The notes below the pieces were generated by a model. It saw nothing but the letters and a program-made list of their open reading frames with translations, did no database searches and had not been told where the DNA came from. The position numbers were made by a program, and so were the translations under genes. This document shows, piece by piece, positions 48,455-60,030 of a DNA stretch of 64,000 nucleotides (position 1 is the first letter of the stretch; each line of letters opens with the position of its first letter). Source of the DNA: Gloeopeniophorella convolvens (lineage: Eukaryota > Basidiomycota > Agaricomycetes > Russulales); the NCBI GenBank assembly GCA_022496205.1, contig WTXD01000017.1, positions 62,001 through 126,000 on the forward strand. The letters are read 5' to 3'.

Positions 48455-48795
48455 CAGATGATGCAAACAATTGCGCGTTCGAGTACTCGAACCACAATGC
48501 TGTTCTGAAGCTCATGGTGCGGGCCTGTAAGACACTCACCAATCTCCCATTTCCTGTGAGAACTAGCATCATAATCAATCAAAAGTATTCATTTAACGCC
48601 CTTAAACCAGTCGTCGTCCAACAACTGCGACGAGGTAGGCCTTCGCGACGTATCAATCGCGAGACACCTGCGTAGAGAAGCACCAGTGGCGAGAATGTCC
48701 TTCCTTCTCTTCTAGCGTAGTGCGATTGCGCAATCCGTCCTCGATACTTTCCGGTTATGTCGGCGTCTCGGGCTGTGTGCCAAGGAGGTGACTCG
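48455..48795 (-). pseudogene. Decayed copy of the SRPK 3' end
   Basis: The stretch matches the 3' flank and last exon of the SRPK gene (43895-44235). The kinase-derived part begins at about 48590. Landmarks such as GTCGTCGTCCAAC, GGTAGGCCTTCGCGA and GTGGCGAGAATGTCC (plus strand) are present in order. Small insertions (for example a duplicated CTTCT near 48708) and substitutions break the frame. No upstream kinase exons follow. Confidence 0.75.
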
Positions 48796-50255
48796 GCCTG
48801 CCTCGTTCTTGATCTAAAAATAGATCAGCTTGCTTCTCGATGAGCGAGACATTTTCGCGTCAACAAGGAATAGCTTGACGTCTGTTGTACTTGGCGTCTG
48901 CAGCACTCCCACTGATGAGAGCTCTCGGCACCACCGTTTGTGATTCGCAATTCTATCGGTGCATAGATGGGAGGGGCCAAGAGACCCAAGACAGTGCGCA
49001 GCAATCCTGGGATATGAGACGAGAATCACTCCCATGCTGCATCCGGACCAGCGGTATGAACGTCTCACACGTCCTGCTGACCCAGAAAGATGAACGAAAA
49101 GATAATCTCATGGGTAGCATTGGTCAGATAGGGGCCCCGAATGACGACATTTCACTCACGTTGTCAAGTGGCGATACTCCTCGTGTTCGCTATTCTTGTA
49201 ATCTCCGCAACATTCAAGGTGACACGTATACAATCGACGGTACGTTGGCTTCCAGGTTCGGGATTGGGGCCATGACTGACGCCAAGCCAGTTGTACATAG
49301 GATTCGACTTGAAGCGAACAGTCCTTAGACGTTGGGTTGCAAGGTATTTTCCCGCCGGATGGCAAGCACGAGTTGCAGAGAGTTTGGAAAGGTAACGCAC
49401 GGGTACTTACGGGGTACGCAAGGAAGGTGCTGGCGCACGAGTCGGGGTATGATGAATGTTACGTCATCTATAAACGCTGGTAGTTGTTATCGTGGGCTAA
49501 TTGGGTTCAACTGAGCACATGCGGGGAGATTTCTGTTACATACATACAGAGATGAATCCAACACTTCAAGCCCAACAAGAAGCAGGACGGACGATGGCCA
49601 CCGTTCCAGAGTATCGCACGGACGAACGGGCGTTGCACAAGAACGGAAAGCAGGCAACGCTCTGATTGTGTGGCGTAGGCATGGAAGTCTGTTCAGAGGA
49701 CAACAGGCGGCAGATTGCCGCGTTCACAGCGAAGCTTAGGTTTCAAGGCGGTGCTGTGTCTTCTGGACATTCGGTTGTCCAGTCAATAAAGAAGACCTTA
49801 CGTTGAAGGTCTGCTTGGTACGAAGGCTGAGATCCCCCTTCTTGACACTGGGATGCAGTAGTTTTGTGTACGGATAGGATGTGGAGAGACCTGCGGTTCT
49901 TGCAGCGTGGTTTGGAAAGGCGAGAGGATGATTGATGATCAGAGAGAAGAGGCGGACCGTTCTGTTCCGGGATAAGATGGGGCGTTCCAAAAAGGGCGGC
50001 CTCCCTCTCGCAGCGGACAGTTCAAAAGTGAGCCGCCGCCCGCCCTCGATAACACCGCAGGCCACGTAGAGCCTCGAGGGGGTTCACAGTCAACACCATC
50101 GTGTCCCAGCACTGCGATAGCGGTGGCGGCTTGCAGGAGAAGTTCGACCGGAGCCCCAGGTGAGCCCTGCATTCATCGGCGTCTTTAGGGTAACGAGGAC
50201 TGATGGCCGTACTACCAAATGCGAATAGCAAAGCGCGTGTTTTAACGAACAGACA
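48796..50255. other. Intergenic region
   Basis: A 147-codon frame at 48885-49328 has mixed composition, but no start context, intron or domain supports it. Promoter elements for the gene at 50256 must lie at its right end. Confidence 0.4.
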
Positions 50256-52544
50256 ATGCCGTCGATTCTCTCGCGCTTGCGAACTCGCGCAGTGAGTCAG
50301 ACCTCCCGCGCTTCGGCCCAATCGTCAGTCCCACTATCTACGACACCAACGACCATCACGACACCCACGCATGACATACCAGCGCCCGAAGAACCCGATG
50401 TCAACCAGAACCCCACGCAAGAACCTGCATATGTTGTTCGAAAGATATACCCCAACCTTGATTTGCTTCCGGACGAATTCACTGCGGACCCACCAGCGAT
50501 CCGCCATGGCCTGTCACCACCCATCCGCCGAGGGACCTCGAGCAACCTTCCATCACCAATAACAGGCCCGGCACATCCAAGTATCCCTTCGATTCTCGCT
50601 TCGGAGGAGGATTCGCCACCAACACGCCGTGGGAGTGAATCTTCCGCCGGCGATGGCACAGCAAGTGGGCGAGGCCTCATTGAACGTCTTGGGGACTGGT
50701 CGACGTTTGGACGACGGCGCGCTCCTCCACCTTCGCTGAACGAATTTGGAGAACAAATATCTCCGTCGCCATCCGCATGGCGCAAACCACGCGTTGGTTC
50801 GCGCCGTTCATCCCGACTGTCATCCAAAACACCCAGCATACCCTCCTCGCCACGAGACAACAGCAATAAGGAGAACACACCGCGTCCGAGCTATCAGTCT
50901 TCGTCCAGCCACCGTACACCGGCCACCGCAACACACTCCAACAGTTATAAGCATATTTCGACGCCAGTTGCGCGCGACCTTGGCTTCGACTCGCCCCGCA
51001 CTCTTGGACACCCCAGCCCCGAGGTTAGCTTGCGTAACGCTCCGCCGATGCCGCTATTGGATCCACGCATCCCGGCGCGCGCCCGGAGCAAGACAGAAAC
51101 CTATCCGCCACGTGTGCTGCGGGTGCGGACGAAGAGCAATGTCGAGATTTCACCGGGTCGATTCACGTTTGGCACAATGTTACGGCCGTACCGCAGTCTT
51201 CCAAGAGTGCAGGATATTTTCAGACCAAGGGTAAACATGGGCGAGGGGGAAGACAACGATGGAGACAACGCGCTGGCGGCAGATGCCGCAGAAAACAATG
51301 CGCTTGTCCCTATTCCCACGGTGTCCTCGTGGCCGACCTCGATACCGCCCGCTTCGCAGCCGCACAGTTCTCCATCTCCTCCTTCCTCTTCCCCCTCCTC
51401 CTCCTCCTCCGCAAAGTCGGCACCATCACACGCCCGAGTCGGCCCAATCGACCCTAACGACCACGCAGCCTCTAACTTATACGACCCCAGCATATCTACA
51501 CCCGGAAACGCGTCCCACATGCAACAAGATGCCCCTCGCGTGCGCGACCAGAAGCCCCTCCGTAGCTCACTCAAGGCCAACGCCAGGCCCTCACCCGCCC
51601 CGATCGCCTCGTCGTCATCATTGACCCAGGCACCTTCCACTCTGATGCCCTCATTCTCCCTCGTCGCGGCAGCTGCCGCCTCTGATGTGGCCCCACCACA
51701 GACGCCCAGCCGATCAGACACTGCCAAGGGGAAGCGCAAGGCAGAGGACGTCGACACAACTCCCCCAGATCCGAAAAAGGCGACGTTCGCGGTGCCCAGT
51801 GCGTGCTCGCCCCCGTTTTCCTTACGTCACATGGTGTGCTGATCCGCGGGGGCCATGCAGTCTCATCCCGCGAGAATCTCTCACACGCTCCCTCGTCATA
51901 TCACAACAAGCGTGCACGCCTCTCGGGCCCAACTCCATCGCCCGCACCCTCGAACGCGCACAACACGGGGACATACGCCTCGTCACGCGCGTCATCGCGC
52001 CTCGCGCGCCCGTCATCATCGACGCGCTCCGCGGCCGCAGGCACGCAGGACGGCTCGGAGCGCGAGCGGCGCCGTTCGCTGTCGGCGCGCTCGATTCCGC
52101 TCAGCGCGCTCGTGACGCCGCACGCGCCGTCGATCGGGCGCGCCGACGCGTCGTACCACATGCGCGACCCGCGGCGGCCGCGGCGCGCGACGACGGGCTG
52201 GGCGCTGCGCCTGCGCTCGCCCGAGCAGGAGGGCGCGCCGGTGCACGCGTGGCTGTTTTACGTGGCCTTCGTGCTGTTCCCGCTCTGGTGGGTCGGCGCG
52301 GTATGGCGCGTGCCGCGCACACGGCATGTCGGCGGGACGGACACGGAGAAGGCGGTGCCGCTGGACGACCCGCAGATTGAGTCCGGTGCGTGGATGTTCT
52401 CTGGCCCTTGGGGGCGTACCCGGGGTGCTGACGCCGTGCGCAGATGCGCGGTCGTGGCGGACCCGCTGCCGGATAATGGCCGTCGTCTCGCTGTTCACGT
52501 ACATCCCCTTCATCGTGTGCGTCGCCGTCTTCGCGAGCCGATGA
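50256..52544 (+). CDS. Ser/Pro-rich protein with two C-terminal membrane segments
   Basis: Three exons (50256-51798, 51861-52385, 52444-52544) encode 722 aa. About 600 N-terminal residues are disordered and rich in Ser, Pro, Thr and Arg, with many SP/TP and RRxS-like phosphorylation sites and short patches such as GPIDPNDHAASNLYDPSIST. Near the C-terminus there are two hydrophobic helices: HAWLFYVAFVLFPLWWVGAVW and, after a short loop crossing the last intron, MAVVSLFTYIPFIVCVAVFA. The loop between them includes VPRTRH and an acidic segment. This hairpin would anchor a long cytosolic tail in a membrane, possibly ER or vacuole. I recognise no named family; conserved counterparts in related fungi are likely. 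Confidence 0.7.
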
Positions 52545-53253
52545 CGCCACGCCCGCTTCTCCCTTCCCCTCCCATCCCCACCGCTCTGCTGCGCGTTGCT
52601 CTCTACCGCTTCTTGTCTTGCTTCCTCTCCGGGCTCGGGACTGTGAGTATGTTGTCGTATCCGCACATATACATACGCACGTTATGTTGTTTTGGTCTCC
52701 GCTGGTCAACCCACACTTGTCAATCCTTTTGCATTGTCGCTCTTTTTCACCCCTTCGCCGTACCAAAGTTAATTCCAGTACATACCGCATGGATGCTATG
52801 TGTCTGAACAGGAACCCCGTCGTATTACACCGCATCGCGTCGGATCTTCTACCCATCGCCGTCGTACCCATATCCGTACACCTAGAGCAGAGTCCTAGTC
52901 ATGTTGTGAAGTAGTTGTTTTCCATGGAATCGAGGTGTGTCAGTGTGTCCGGACGATCTTAACGGCCACGGCCGCGGCTCTACACGCTGATCCGCGCCAA
53001 GATCCACGCAGCGGTACTGACTGTACACACTGAGAATCACCGTGCTGCGTGACAACTATAAAGCTTGTTATAGTGGATAGTAGGGCATACATGGGGTGGT
53101 TGCTGGTGCCGTGTGAATCAATACAATTTACTTATCTCGACTGAGTCCAATTGAGAAGTTCGAAAGTAGACAGGCAGTGCGCACGCAACGCGCCGCGCGC
53201 TTTTATCCGCGTAACACACCGTCCGCGGCGTCCAGCGGCGTCCGACCTGCCTA
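52545..53253. other. Convergent intergenic region
   Basis: Between the 3' ends of the membrane protein gene and the FAD oxidase gene. No coding sequence supported. Confidence 0.6.
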
Positions 53254-55152
53254 CTAGTGGGCGTATGCGCCCAAGGTGGGGTCCAGCGGCTGGTAGCACC
53301 GGAACTTGGGGTCCTGCTCCCCGTCCCACCCGATGCCCTGCCAGACCGTGAACACATTCTCCGGGTCGTACTTCGCCTTCGCCGCCTTGAGCTTCGCGAC
53401 GTTCGCCGCGCCCCAGAACGCGTTCTCGTGGTCCGGCTCGAACACGTCCGCCTGGCTACTGTACGCGCCGCCGTCGGGCGCAAAGTCGCGCAGGACCTGC
53501 GCGGCCTGGTGCAGATTCGCGAAGCGCTGGCGCTGCTCCGCGGTCGTCGCGTCGTTGTCCCACGTGGACGTGTAGACGACGTGCCAGGGCGAGTTGTACC
53601 ACACGGGCGTGACGGAGGTCGTGTTGGGATTGGAGCCCGGCGGGGGCGAGTCGAGGAAGATCTGGATCGACTGCGTCTCGGCCTGGTCTTGAAGGAGGGC
53701 CTGGCCCTTGAGGAGCGCATCCACGACGGCGGCGGAGTCCTCCTCGAAGTAGTGGCGTGGGATGAGGCGCGAGGACAGGGCAGAGTTGATGCCGACACTG
53801 CGGGGGGCGCGACGCATCAGCGACCGCAGATTTGTCTCCGCAGAAGGCATGCGGAGGCGACTTACGGTTTGTTGTTAACGTCGAAAGTGCTGGAGAAGAT
53901 CGACAGGAAGCTGGGAGAGGGCGCGATGATGGGCGTCTCGCCCTCGGGGAAGAGCCCGGTGATGGGCGCGATGGCAGCCTGGGCGTCCTCGACGGATCCC
54001 CCCTTGAGGATCCCGAAGAAGGTTGAGTTCTCAGAGAAGGCCGTGATGACCCCGCCCATGCCGATGTCAGCCCAGTGCGGCGCCTGCGCGGCGTACGCCT
54101 CCAGGAGCTTAGTGTTGTCCGAGGCGTTCGTGAAGCTGGCTGCGGCCACGAGGAGCGTGAAGTCGTCCGGGGCGGGGAGCGCCTTGTACGTGACGCCCGT
54201 GACAATTCCCCAGGTGGCCGGGCCACCGCCGCGGAGCGCGAAGAAGAGGTCTGGATCCTGACACTCGGAGACGGTCCGCTCGACGCCGTCGGCCGTGACG
54301 ATCGTCGCCTGGAGGAGGTTGTCCACGCCCAGGCCGTACGTCGGCGAGAGGACAGAGTGGCCGCCGCCCTGGAACCAGCCGCCGGCCGCGCCGACCTGGC
54401 CACCGTCCGCGCCAACGACGACGACGAGCTGCTCGTCCGCGAATGCGTACGCCTGCCACCACTGCGTTCCGGCGCCGAAGGTGAGCGAGTCCTGAGGGGC
54501 GGTCTGACAGCCTGCCGGGACAAAGCTCTTGTTGCGGGACTGGCTCTGGATTCCGTGGGTCCAAATAGCGAAGCCGCCTTGGCCAGCAGAGCGACCGCGC
54601 TCATCGTGACCGGCTGCGGACAAGTCATCCTCGAGTCAGGAACCGACCAGTCTGTGGGGGCTCGGAAGACTCACTGTTTTTCACGACAATGCGGAGGTTG
54701 TGCAGGGTCGCGAACTTGACATACGCGACGACGTCCGCCGAGGTTGTGGCATGGACCGAGAACGCCGGGATGCTGCCCTGTCCGCAGGTCGAGTTAGAGG
54801 CCCGGGGAACGAGGCAGGCGTCGGACGGGCCGCAGGTCTCCCAGTTGGTCTGTTCAAGATCGCCAAACTGGAACGAGAGCCACTGGTCCCAGTTCCAGTT
54901 CTGCGTGACCGTGTCGCACGCATTCTGGTTAAACGCTGGGTCGCCCGGGTAGCACACTGCGCCAATGGGGCGCTCAGCGTGGAGCTTGCCGCCGATGGTA
55001 CGGTTGAACGCGGCGAGCGTCGCGGCGGACGGGAAGCACGCCTCGCCTGTGAGGCAGCGCGCGGTGACGCGCGGGGCATGCGCGGCGGCGTATGCGATGC
55101 GTGTGCCCGCAGTGAGAGACGCGAGAACGAGAAGGGGAATGCGGGGACGCAT
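53254..55152 (-). CDS. Secreted FAD-linked oxidase with berberine-bridge domain
   Basis: Three exons (55152-54675, 54613-53866, 53797-53254) encode 589 aa. The signal peptide MRPRIPLLVLASLTAGTRIAYA is followed by the FAD-binding PCMH-type domain. Recognisable blocks are NTGHDERGRSAGQGGFAIWT, FGAGTQWWQAY, GGWFQGGGHSVLSPTYGLGVDN, and FFALRGGGPATWGIVTGVTY. The C-terminal berberine-bridge block contains YDPENVF. The GHD His that carries FAD in bicovalent members is present; no CxxV/C motif partner is obvious, so the flavin may be singly attached. Such secreted oxidases oxidise carbohydrates, alcohols or alkaloids and release H2O2. The substrate is unknown. A possible link to the peroxidases 17 kb away is inference. 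Confidence 0.87.
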
Positions 55153-55192
55153 GGCGGGCGATGGGTGGTACCCCCACCGCGCGCGGCCAAGC

Positions 55193-55199
55193 TTTAATA
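55193..55199 (-). promoter_or_regulatory. TATA-like element of the FAD oxidase gene
   Basis: TATTAAA on the minus strand, about 45 bp before the ATG. Confidence 0.4.
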
Positions 55200-56157
55200 G
55201 ATCGTGCGCAGCAGGGGGGATTATTGGAAAGATGAGATGAGATCGCCAGCAGCGTCAGGGTCCTGCATGTCTGAACACAGGGCTGCAAAGAAGGGAGAGG
55301 GCCATGTCGACGAATGATCGACGAGGGTGATCCGGGGCCAGACTCGAGATGTGAGCAGCGTGCACGGAGTTCCTGGGTCAACATGTGGGTCTATATGCAC
55401 ACGTACTACGATGGATCATGGGGTACTTACCATGCGATGCTGGCTCAATGGTCCTGCTCGGAGGCACGCCGGAGCGTCCGCCCTCAACAACGTGGAATGA
55501 TTCAGCATCCCTCGAACCGTTCACTACTACCTCGGAAGGCCAGCCAGAGAGCTCTACAGAACCCAGCTCAACAATTGCCGGAGGAAATCGTATGGTATGG
55601 GGAAATTCCGAAGTGCGACTGCGTCGCAATAGAACTTGTGCATTCGGTCGTAGCGGGAAAGCGGTGCGCTTGGGCTTGGCTTGGCGCTTGGCGGTCCGTT
55701 CTTGCAGAACGTGACGCGTGCACTTGCTGACGCTGCGACTTCCGTGTTCGCGTTGGCGTCGACGCCGTCAGACGAGTGACCACTGTGCGAGCAGGTGCCT
55801 GCAGATGCTTTCCCCAGAGTTCTGTTCGCTCCGATAAGCCCGACGTGTCCACGTGATTCGGGGGCCTTGTTCGAAGCGCCCCGAAGTCAGGCACGCGCAC
55901 GTGAGAGGTCTGCCTGTCCGTGCCGAGGGCGCGCGTCGCGGGCACGCGTTGCGCGTGCTTCTATATTACACGTCGTCGTGTACGAGGGTGGTTGACGAGC
56001 ACCGCGAAGCGGTGGGCATACATCGTCAGGCCGCAGATGGGCTACAAGGTAGGGATGGAGGATGGGCTACGAACGCGAAGGGGCGATGCGACATTCAACA
56101 ATTCTAGGACCCACGTTGCGTTGGGCTGCGACGGTGATATGAACGCATGCGGGGAAA

Positions 56158-56495
56158 GTGACAGCTGAACCGCTTGAAGAGACGGGGCCCGCGGAGCGCA
56201 CGTTGGCGACACGTCGGACCCGTGCTTGAATGGAAGTGAGCGGGGAACATTGAACTTTTAACGTTCAACCGCTTGCGCGTGTGTCAACTCCATAGCCAGG
56301 CTACATGACACATCCGGGAACCCCTGGAGAAAAGGTGACAGCCGAACCGCTTGAGAAGAGTCAAGATGGGGCCCCATGGGGCGCACGTTGGCGAGACGTC
56401 GGGCCAGGTCAGGCCCGTGCTTGGATGGAAATGGGCGAGGGTCGACTCGTATGTGGAACGTTCAATTACTTGCGCGTCGTGTCAACTTCATAGCT
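56158..56495 (+). repeat. Two-copy direct repeat of about 178 bp
   Basis: Unit 1 begins at GTGACAGCTGAACCGCTTG (56158) and unit 2 at GTGACAGCCGAACCGCTTG (56336). The units share, in order, GCGCACGTTGGCGA, CCCGTGCTTG-ATGGAA, AACGTTCAA and TGTCAACTxCATAGC. They differ by substitutions and small indels. No open frame runs through both copies. Confidence 0.75.
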
Positions 56496-57564
56496 TCGTG
56501 TACAGTAAAGTGTGGGGTTCCGAGGATGCGCTCGTCAAAGCGACAAGTCGTTTCAACAGCCTTTGAAGCTGGGGTCGTGCGATGGGCAAGATCCGCGCAA
56601 CTGCGCGCTGAAACGAAGCAACGGCAAAATATAGGCTTGTAGCGGTTGTCCGCGTCGGGTCATGCGAGCGAGGTCGCCGCTAGCGCGGCCTGCAGGGTTG
56701 GCAGGGCTCGTGTTGAAGTGAAGGGGGCCTGGGCCCTCGGACGGCGAACGGCAGGACGTGAAGGTGCAGTGAAGCGCTACGTGAGCTACACTCGTGACGC
56801 GGGCGCGAGCGGCGGCCATTGTATAGGCAGCCGTGTTTGGCGGAACGGCAGGAGCAGCGTGACCTTGCCCGGGTGCGCGGATGTGCTGACCTGTGCTGAC
56901 AGGCCCGGTCAGCGCCAGAAGACGACGGGGCGGCGTCATATGACGGGATGTTTGTACTCGGGTACAGGGCCGCACTTCTATGAAGCACCCACAGACGATC
57001 TGCGCGTACTGTACGCGTGCACTGTGCAGTCACCTACGCGCCCGGGCATGGCGGCGTGCTGCAGTGACAGTGCATTTGCTCAGGAAAGCAGTGGTGGCCG
57101 TTGGTGGCCGCGCAGTGCCACTCGGAGTTTCGCAGCGCGTACTTGTTATTGGCCGATGTCAAAGCAGCTGCTGTTGAGAGAAACATGAGCCGGACTTGGT
57201 CCGTAGCGGGTGGATGTGATCCGCCCGCGGTGCAATGTGCGTCGGTGGGCTGAGGATGACCGGGTCACGTTCCCCGCGTTGCCGTCATGTGGAGACAACG
57301 TTCTCGACCACGCTGCGTCTCCAAACGATCGTTGGCTACGAGTTGCCGCCCGACGTTTGGCAAATGAGTTACAGATATTTATTGCAACACGCCCACGGTG
57401 ACGCGAACGACGCGAGATGCTGCCAATCGCGCGCAACGACTGGCTGCTGCCAATATCGCGTTATCGAGCGGCCTCGCCCCGCCGGAAATAAAGTCTCAAT
57501 CGCACTGCAATCGTGAAACAAGTCTCTAGCGGCGGATCTGAACGTGCACTGAATCCTGCGCCCG

Positions 57565-57570
57565 TATAAG
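57565..57570 (+). promoter_or_regulatory. TATA box of the GDH gene
   Basis: TATAAG, about 120 bp before the ATG, followed by a pyrimidine-rich leader. Confidence 0.45.
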
Positions 57571-57685
57571 ATCTAGAGTCTCACCCCGTGCCTCTTTTTC
57601 TTCCCCGCGTTCCATCTCGTCTACACAACACATCCCTGCACTTCGTTTTCTTCTTCGTTTTCTCATCGTAATCGTGATTGTCATA

Positions 57686-59997
57686 ATGTCCTCCAGTGAT
57701 GCGCCCTCACCGCTCCAGAACCCCGCCAAGGGCCATCTCCAGGTGCCCGGCGGCGCAGGCAAGGGCCCGTACCTGTCCGACGAGCCCGCCCGCTCCGGCA
57801 GCGACGCATCGCTGCACCGCATCAAGAACCTCCCGGGGTACACCACGCCCGTCTTTGCCGGTAAGGAGGAGCAGCGCGCAAAGGTGCAGAACAGCGTTGC
57901 CGCCAAAGTGCGTCTTTTTGTCCTCGACCGGCGTATCCTGGCGCTTATCGCGCACCACGCGCCAGGGCTTCATCCCGCGCGAACTCGTGCCGATTGAGGT
58001 TCAATGGTTCTACACCCACCTCGGCATCGACGATACCTACTTCCGCAATGAGTCGGTCGAAGTCGTCTCGGACCACATCATTGCCCTCTTTGGCGCCAAG
58101 ATCCTCGCGTACACAAAGCACGACCCGTCCAAACTCGTCATCGACCTCGAGAGGATCGACCCGGAAGGCAACGGCGCGACCTTCATCCACACCAGCCCGC
58201 CCGGGCTCACGCTCACCGATGGGCCCGGAGCGACCGTCGAGCCAAGGTGCGTGCGCGCGCCCGATGCATGAGCGTGCGTGGCTGACGGATGTCCGTGTAT
58301 GCGCGCGCAGGATCGATGAGTTGTACCTCGACAAGGCGACGCCGGAGAGCTGCTACCGCCTCGAGACGTTCCGTTCGATGGGCGCGATCAGCGCGACGGC
58401 GCAGCAGCAGCTGCGCTGCTACTTTGTCTCCAAGTGCCACTTCCCCGCCACGGTCGACATCGCGCCGCGCGCGGACGGGCAGACGGACATACGTGCGGTG
58501 TCGGACCCCGTGTTCCTGGAGAAGGCCAGCGAGAACACGCTCGAGATATACCAGGCGCTCATGTGGAAGGCCGAGGCGCGCTATGGGCCCGTCATCGAGG
58601 TGTTCGAGGTCGAGGGCACGCGCGAGCGCCGCATGGTCATCGCGTACAAGATGGGCGGCACCACGCACTTTTTCAGCGCGCTCTCGAACCTGTACCACTA
58701 CTACTCGCTCTACTCGGCGCGCAAGTATGTCGGTGCGTCTCGCTTTCCTTCGTGCTTTGCGGGATCGCTGACACCCCGCGCGCGCCGCACAGAGCAATTC
58801 TCGAACGGGATCACGATCATCTCGCTGTACCTCAACCCGCTGCCCAACTCGCGCGCGCCGCCGATCGAAAACTCGATCTTCCAGGTCATGAAGGAGGTCT
58901 CGCTGCTCTTCTGCCTGCCCGACAACCCGTTCTTCGCGCCGGGCGGGCCCTCGCCGCACGCGGTGCAGGACGCCGCCTACGCCTGTGCGTCCACCGGCGC
59001 TGCCTGTGCATGTGATCCGGCCGCTGACGCTGACCGCGCTCGGCAGACTGCGGGTGGGTGTTCGCGCAGCACTTTTGCAACCGCCTCGGGCCGTCGTACC
59101 TCGCGCTCAAGAACGCGCTCGACGAGAGCAACCCTGCACATGCGGAGGTGCTCAACGACATCAAGCGCCGCTTCCGCGAGGAGACGTTCACGCGCGAGAG
59201 CATCGCGAACGTCATCCATGCGCACCCCGAGCTTGTGCGTCCCGCGCACTCCCTCCGCGCGCGCACACACTCTTGCTGATCGCGTGCGCGTGCAGATCCG
59301 GATGCTGTATGTCAACTTTGCGATGGTGCACTACCCGATCGACGAGGCGCAGCGGCTCATGTGCGTCCCGCCACCCGGCACATGCACGCACCGCACGTAG
59401 CCTGCCCGCTGACGTCACGCAGGCCGACCCTCTCGTACCAGCGCCTGCAGACGGAGCGCCCGCTCTCGGACCAGGAGCTGCACGACCGCATCCGGCGCAC
59501 GGTGCTGAACAAGCAGGACCTGCAAGTCCTCGAGAGCTTCCTCATCTTCAACAAACACGTCCTCAAGACGAACTTCTACCAGCCAACCAAGGTCGCGCTG
59601 TCCTTCCGCCTCGCGCCGGGCTTCCTCCCCGAGGTCGAGTACCCGAACACGCCCTTCGGCCTGTTCTTTATCATCGGTGCGTGGCTGATTGATCGTGCTC
59701 GAGGTGGGGGCGTTGATGGAAGTGTGCAGGGAACGAGTTCCGCGGGTTCCACATCCGCTTCCGCGACGTTGCGCGTGGCGGCATCCGCATCGTGCGCTCA
59801 CGCAACAAGGAGTACATCTTTCGTTTCCCTTCACCGTGATGCCTGCTCTGATCTCCCCCCACCAGGAACTACTCCATCAACCAGCGTATGCTGTACGTGT
59901 AACGTCTCGCGCGCATCGCGTCACGTGATGCAGCAGATGCTGATGTGCGCGCGGAGGACAGGTTTGATGAGAACTACGGCCTCGCGTCGACGCAGTC

Positions 59998-60030
<33 letters not shown>

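Larger units (their letters stand above)
55153..57685. other. Long intergenic region with a tandem repeat
   Basis: No gene supported over 2.5 kb. It contains the ~178-bp direct repeat listed separately and, at its right end, the promoter of the GDH gene. Frames of 100-180 codons near 56.6-57.2 kb lack domains and overlap on both strands. Confidence 0.5.

Noticed and set aside
48885..49328. A 147-codon plus-strand frame.
   Set aside because: It has no recognisable domain, start context or intron, and follows directly on the decayed kinase copy; too weak to call a gene.
53257..54261. A 334-codon plus-strand frame.
   Set aside because: It is antisense to the FAD oxidase, whose domains and splice sites are convincing on the minus strand.
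54613..54675. An apparent frame break between exons 1 and 2 of the FAD oxidase.
   Set aside because: Placing the donor one base earlier (GTGAGT after AACA) restores the expected NTGHDERGRS junction, so no break exists.
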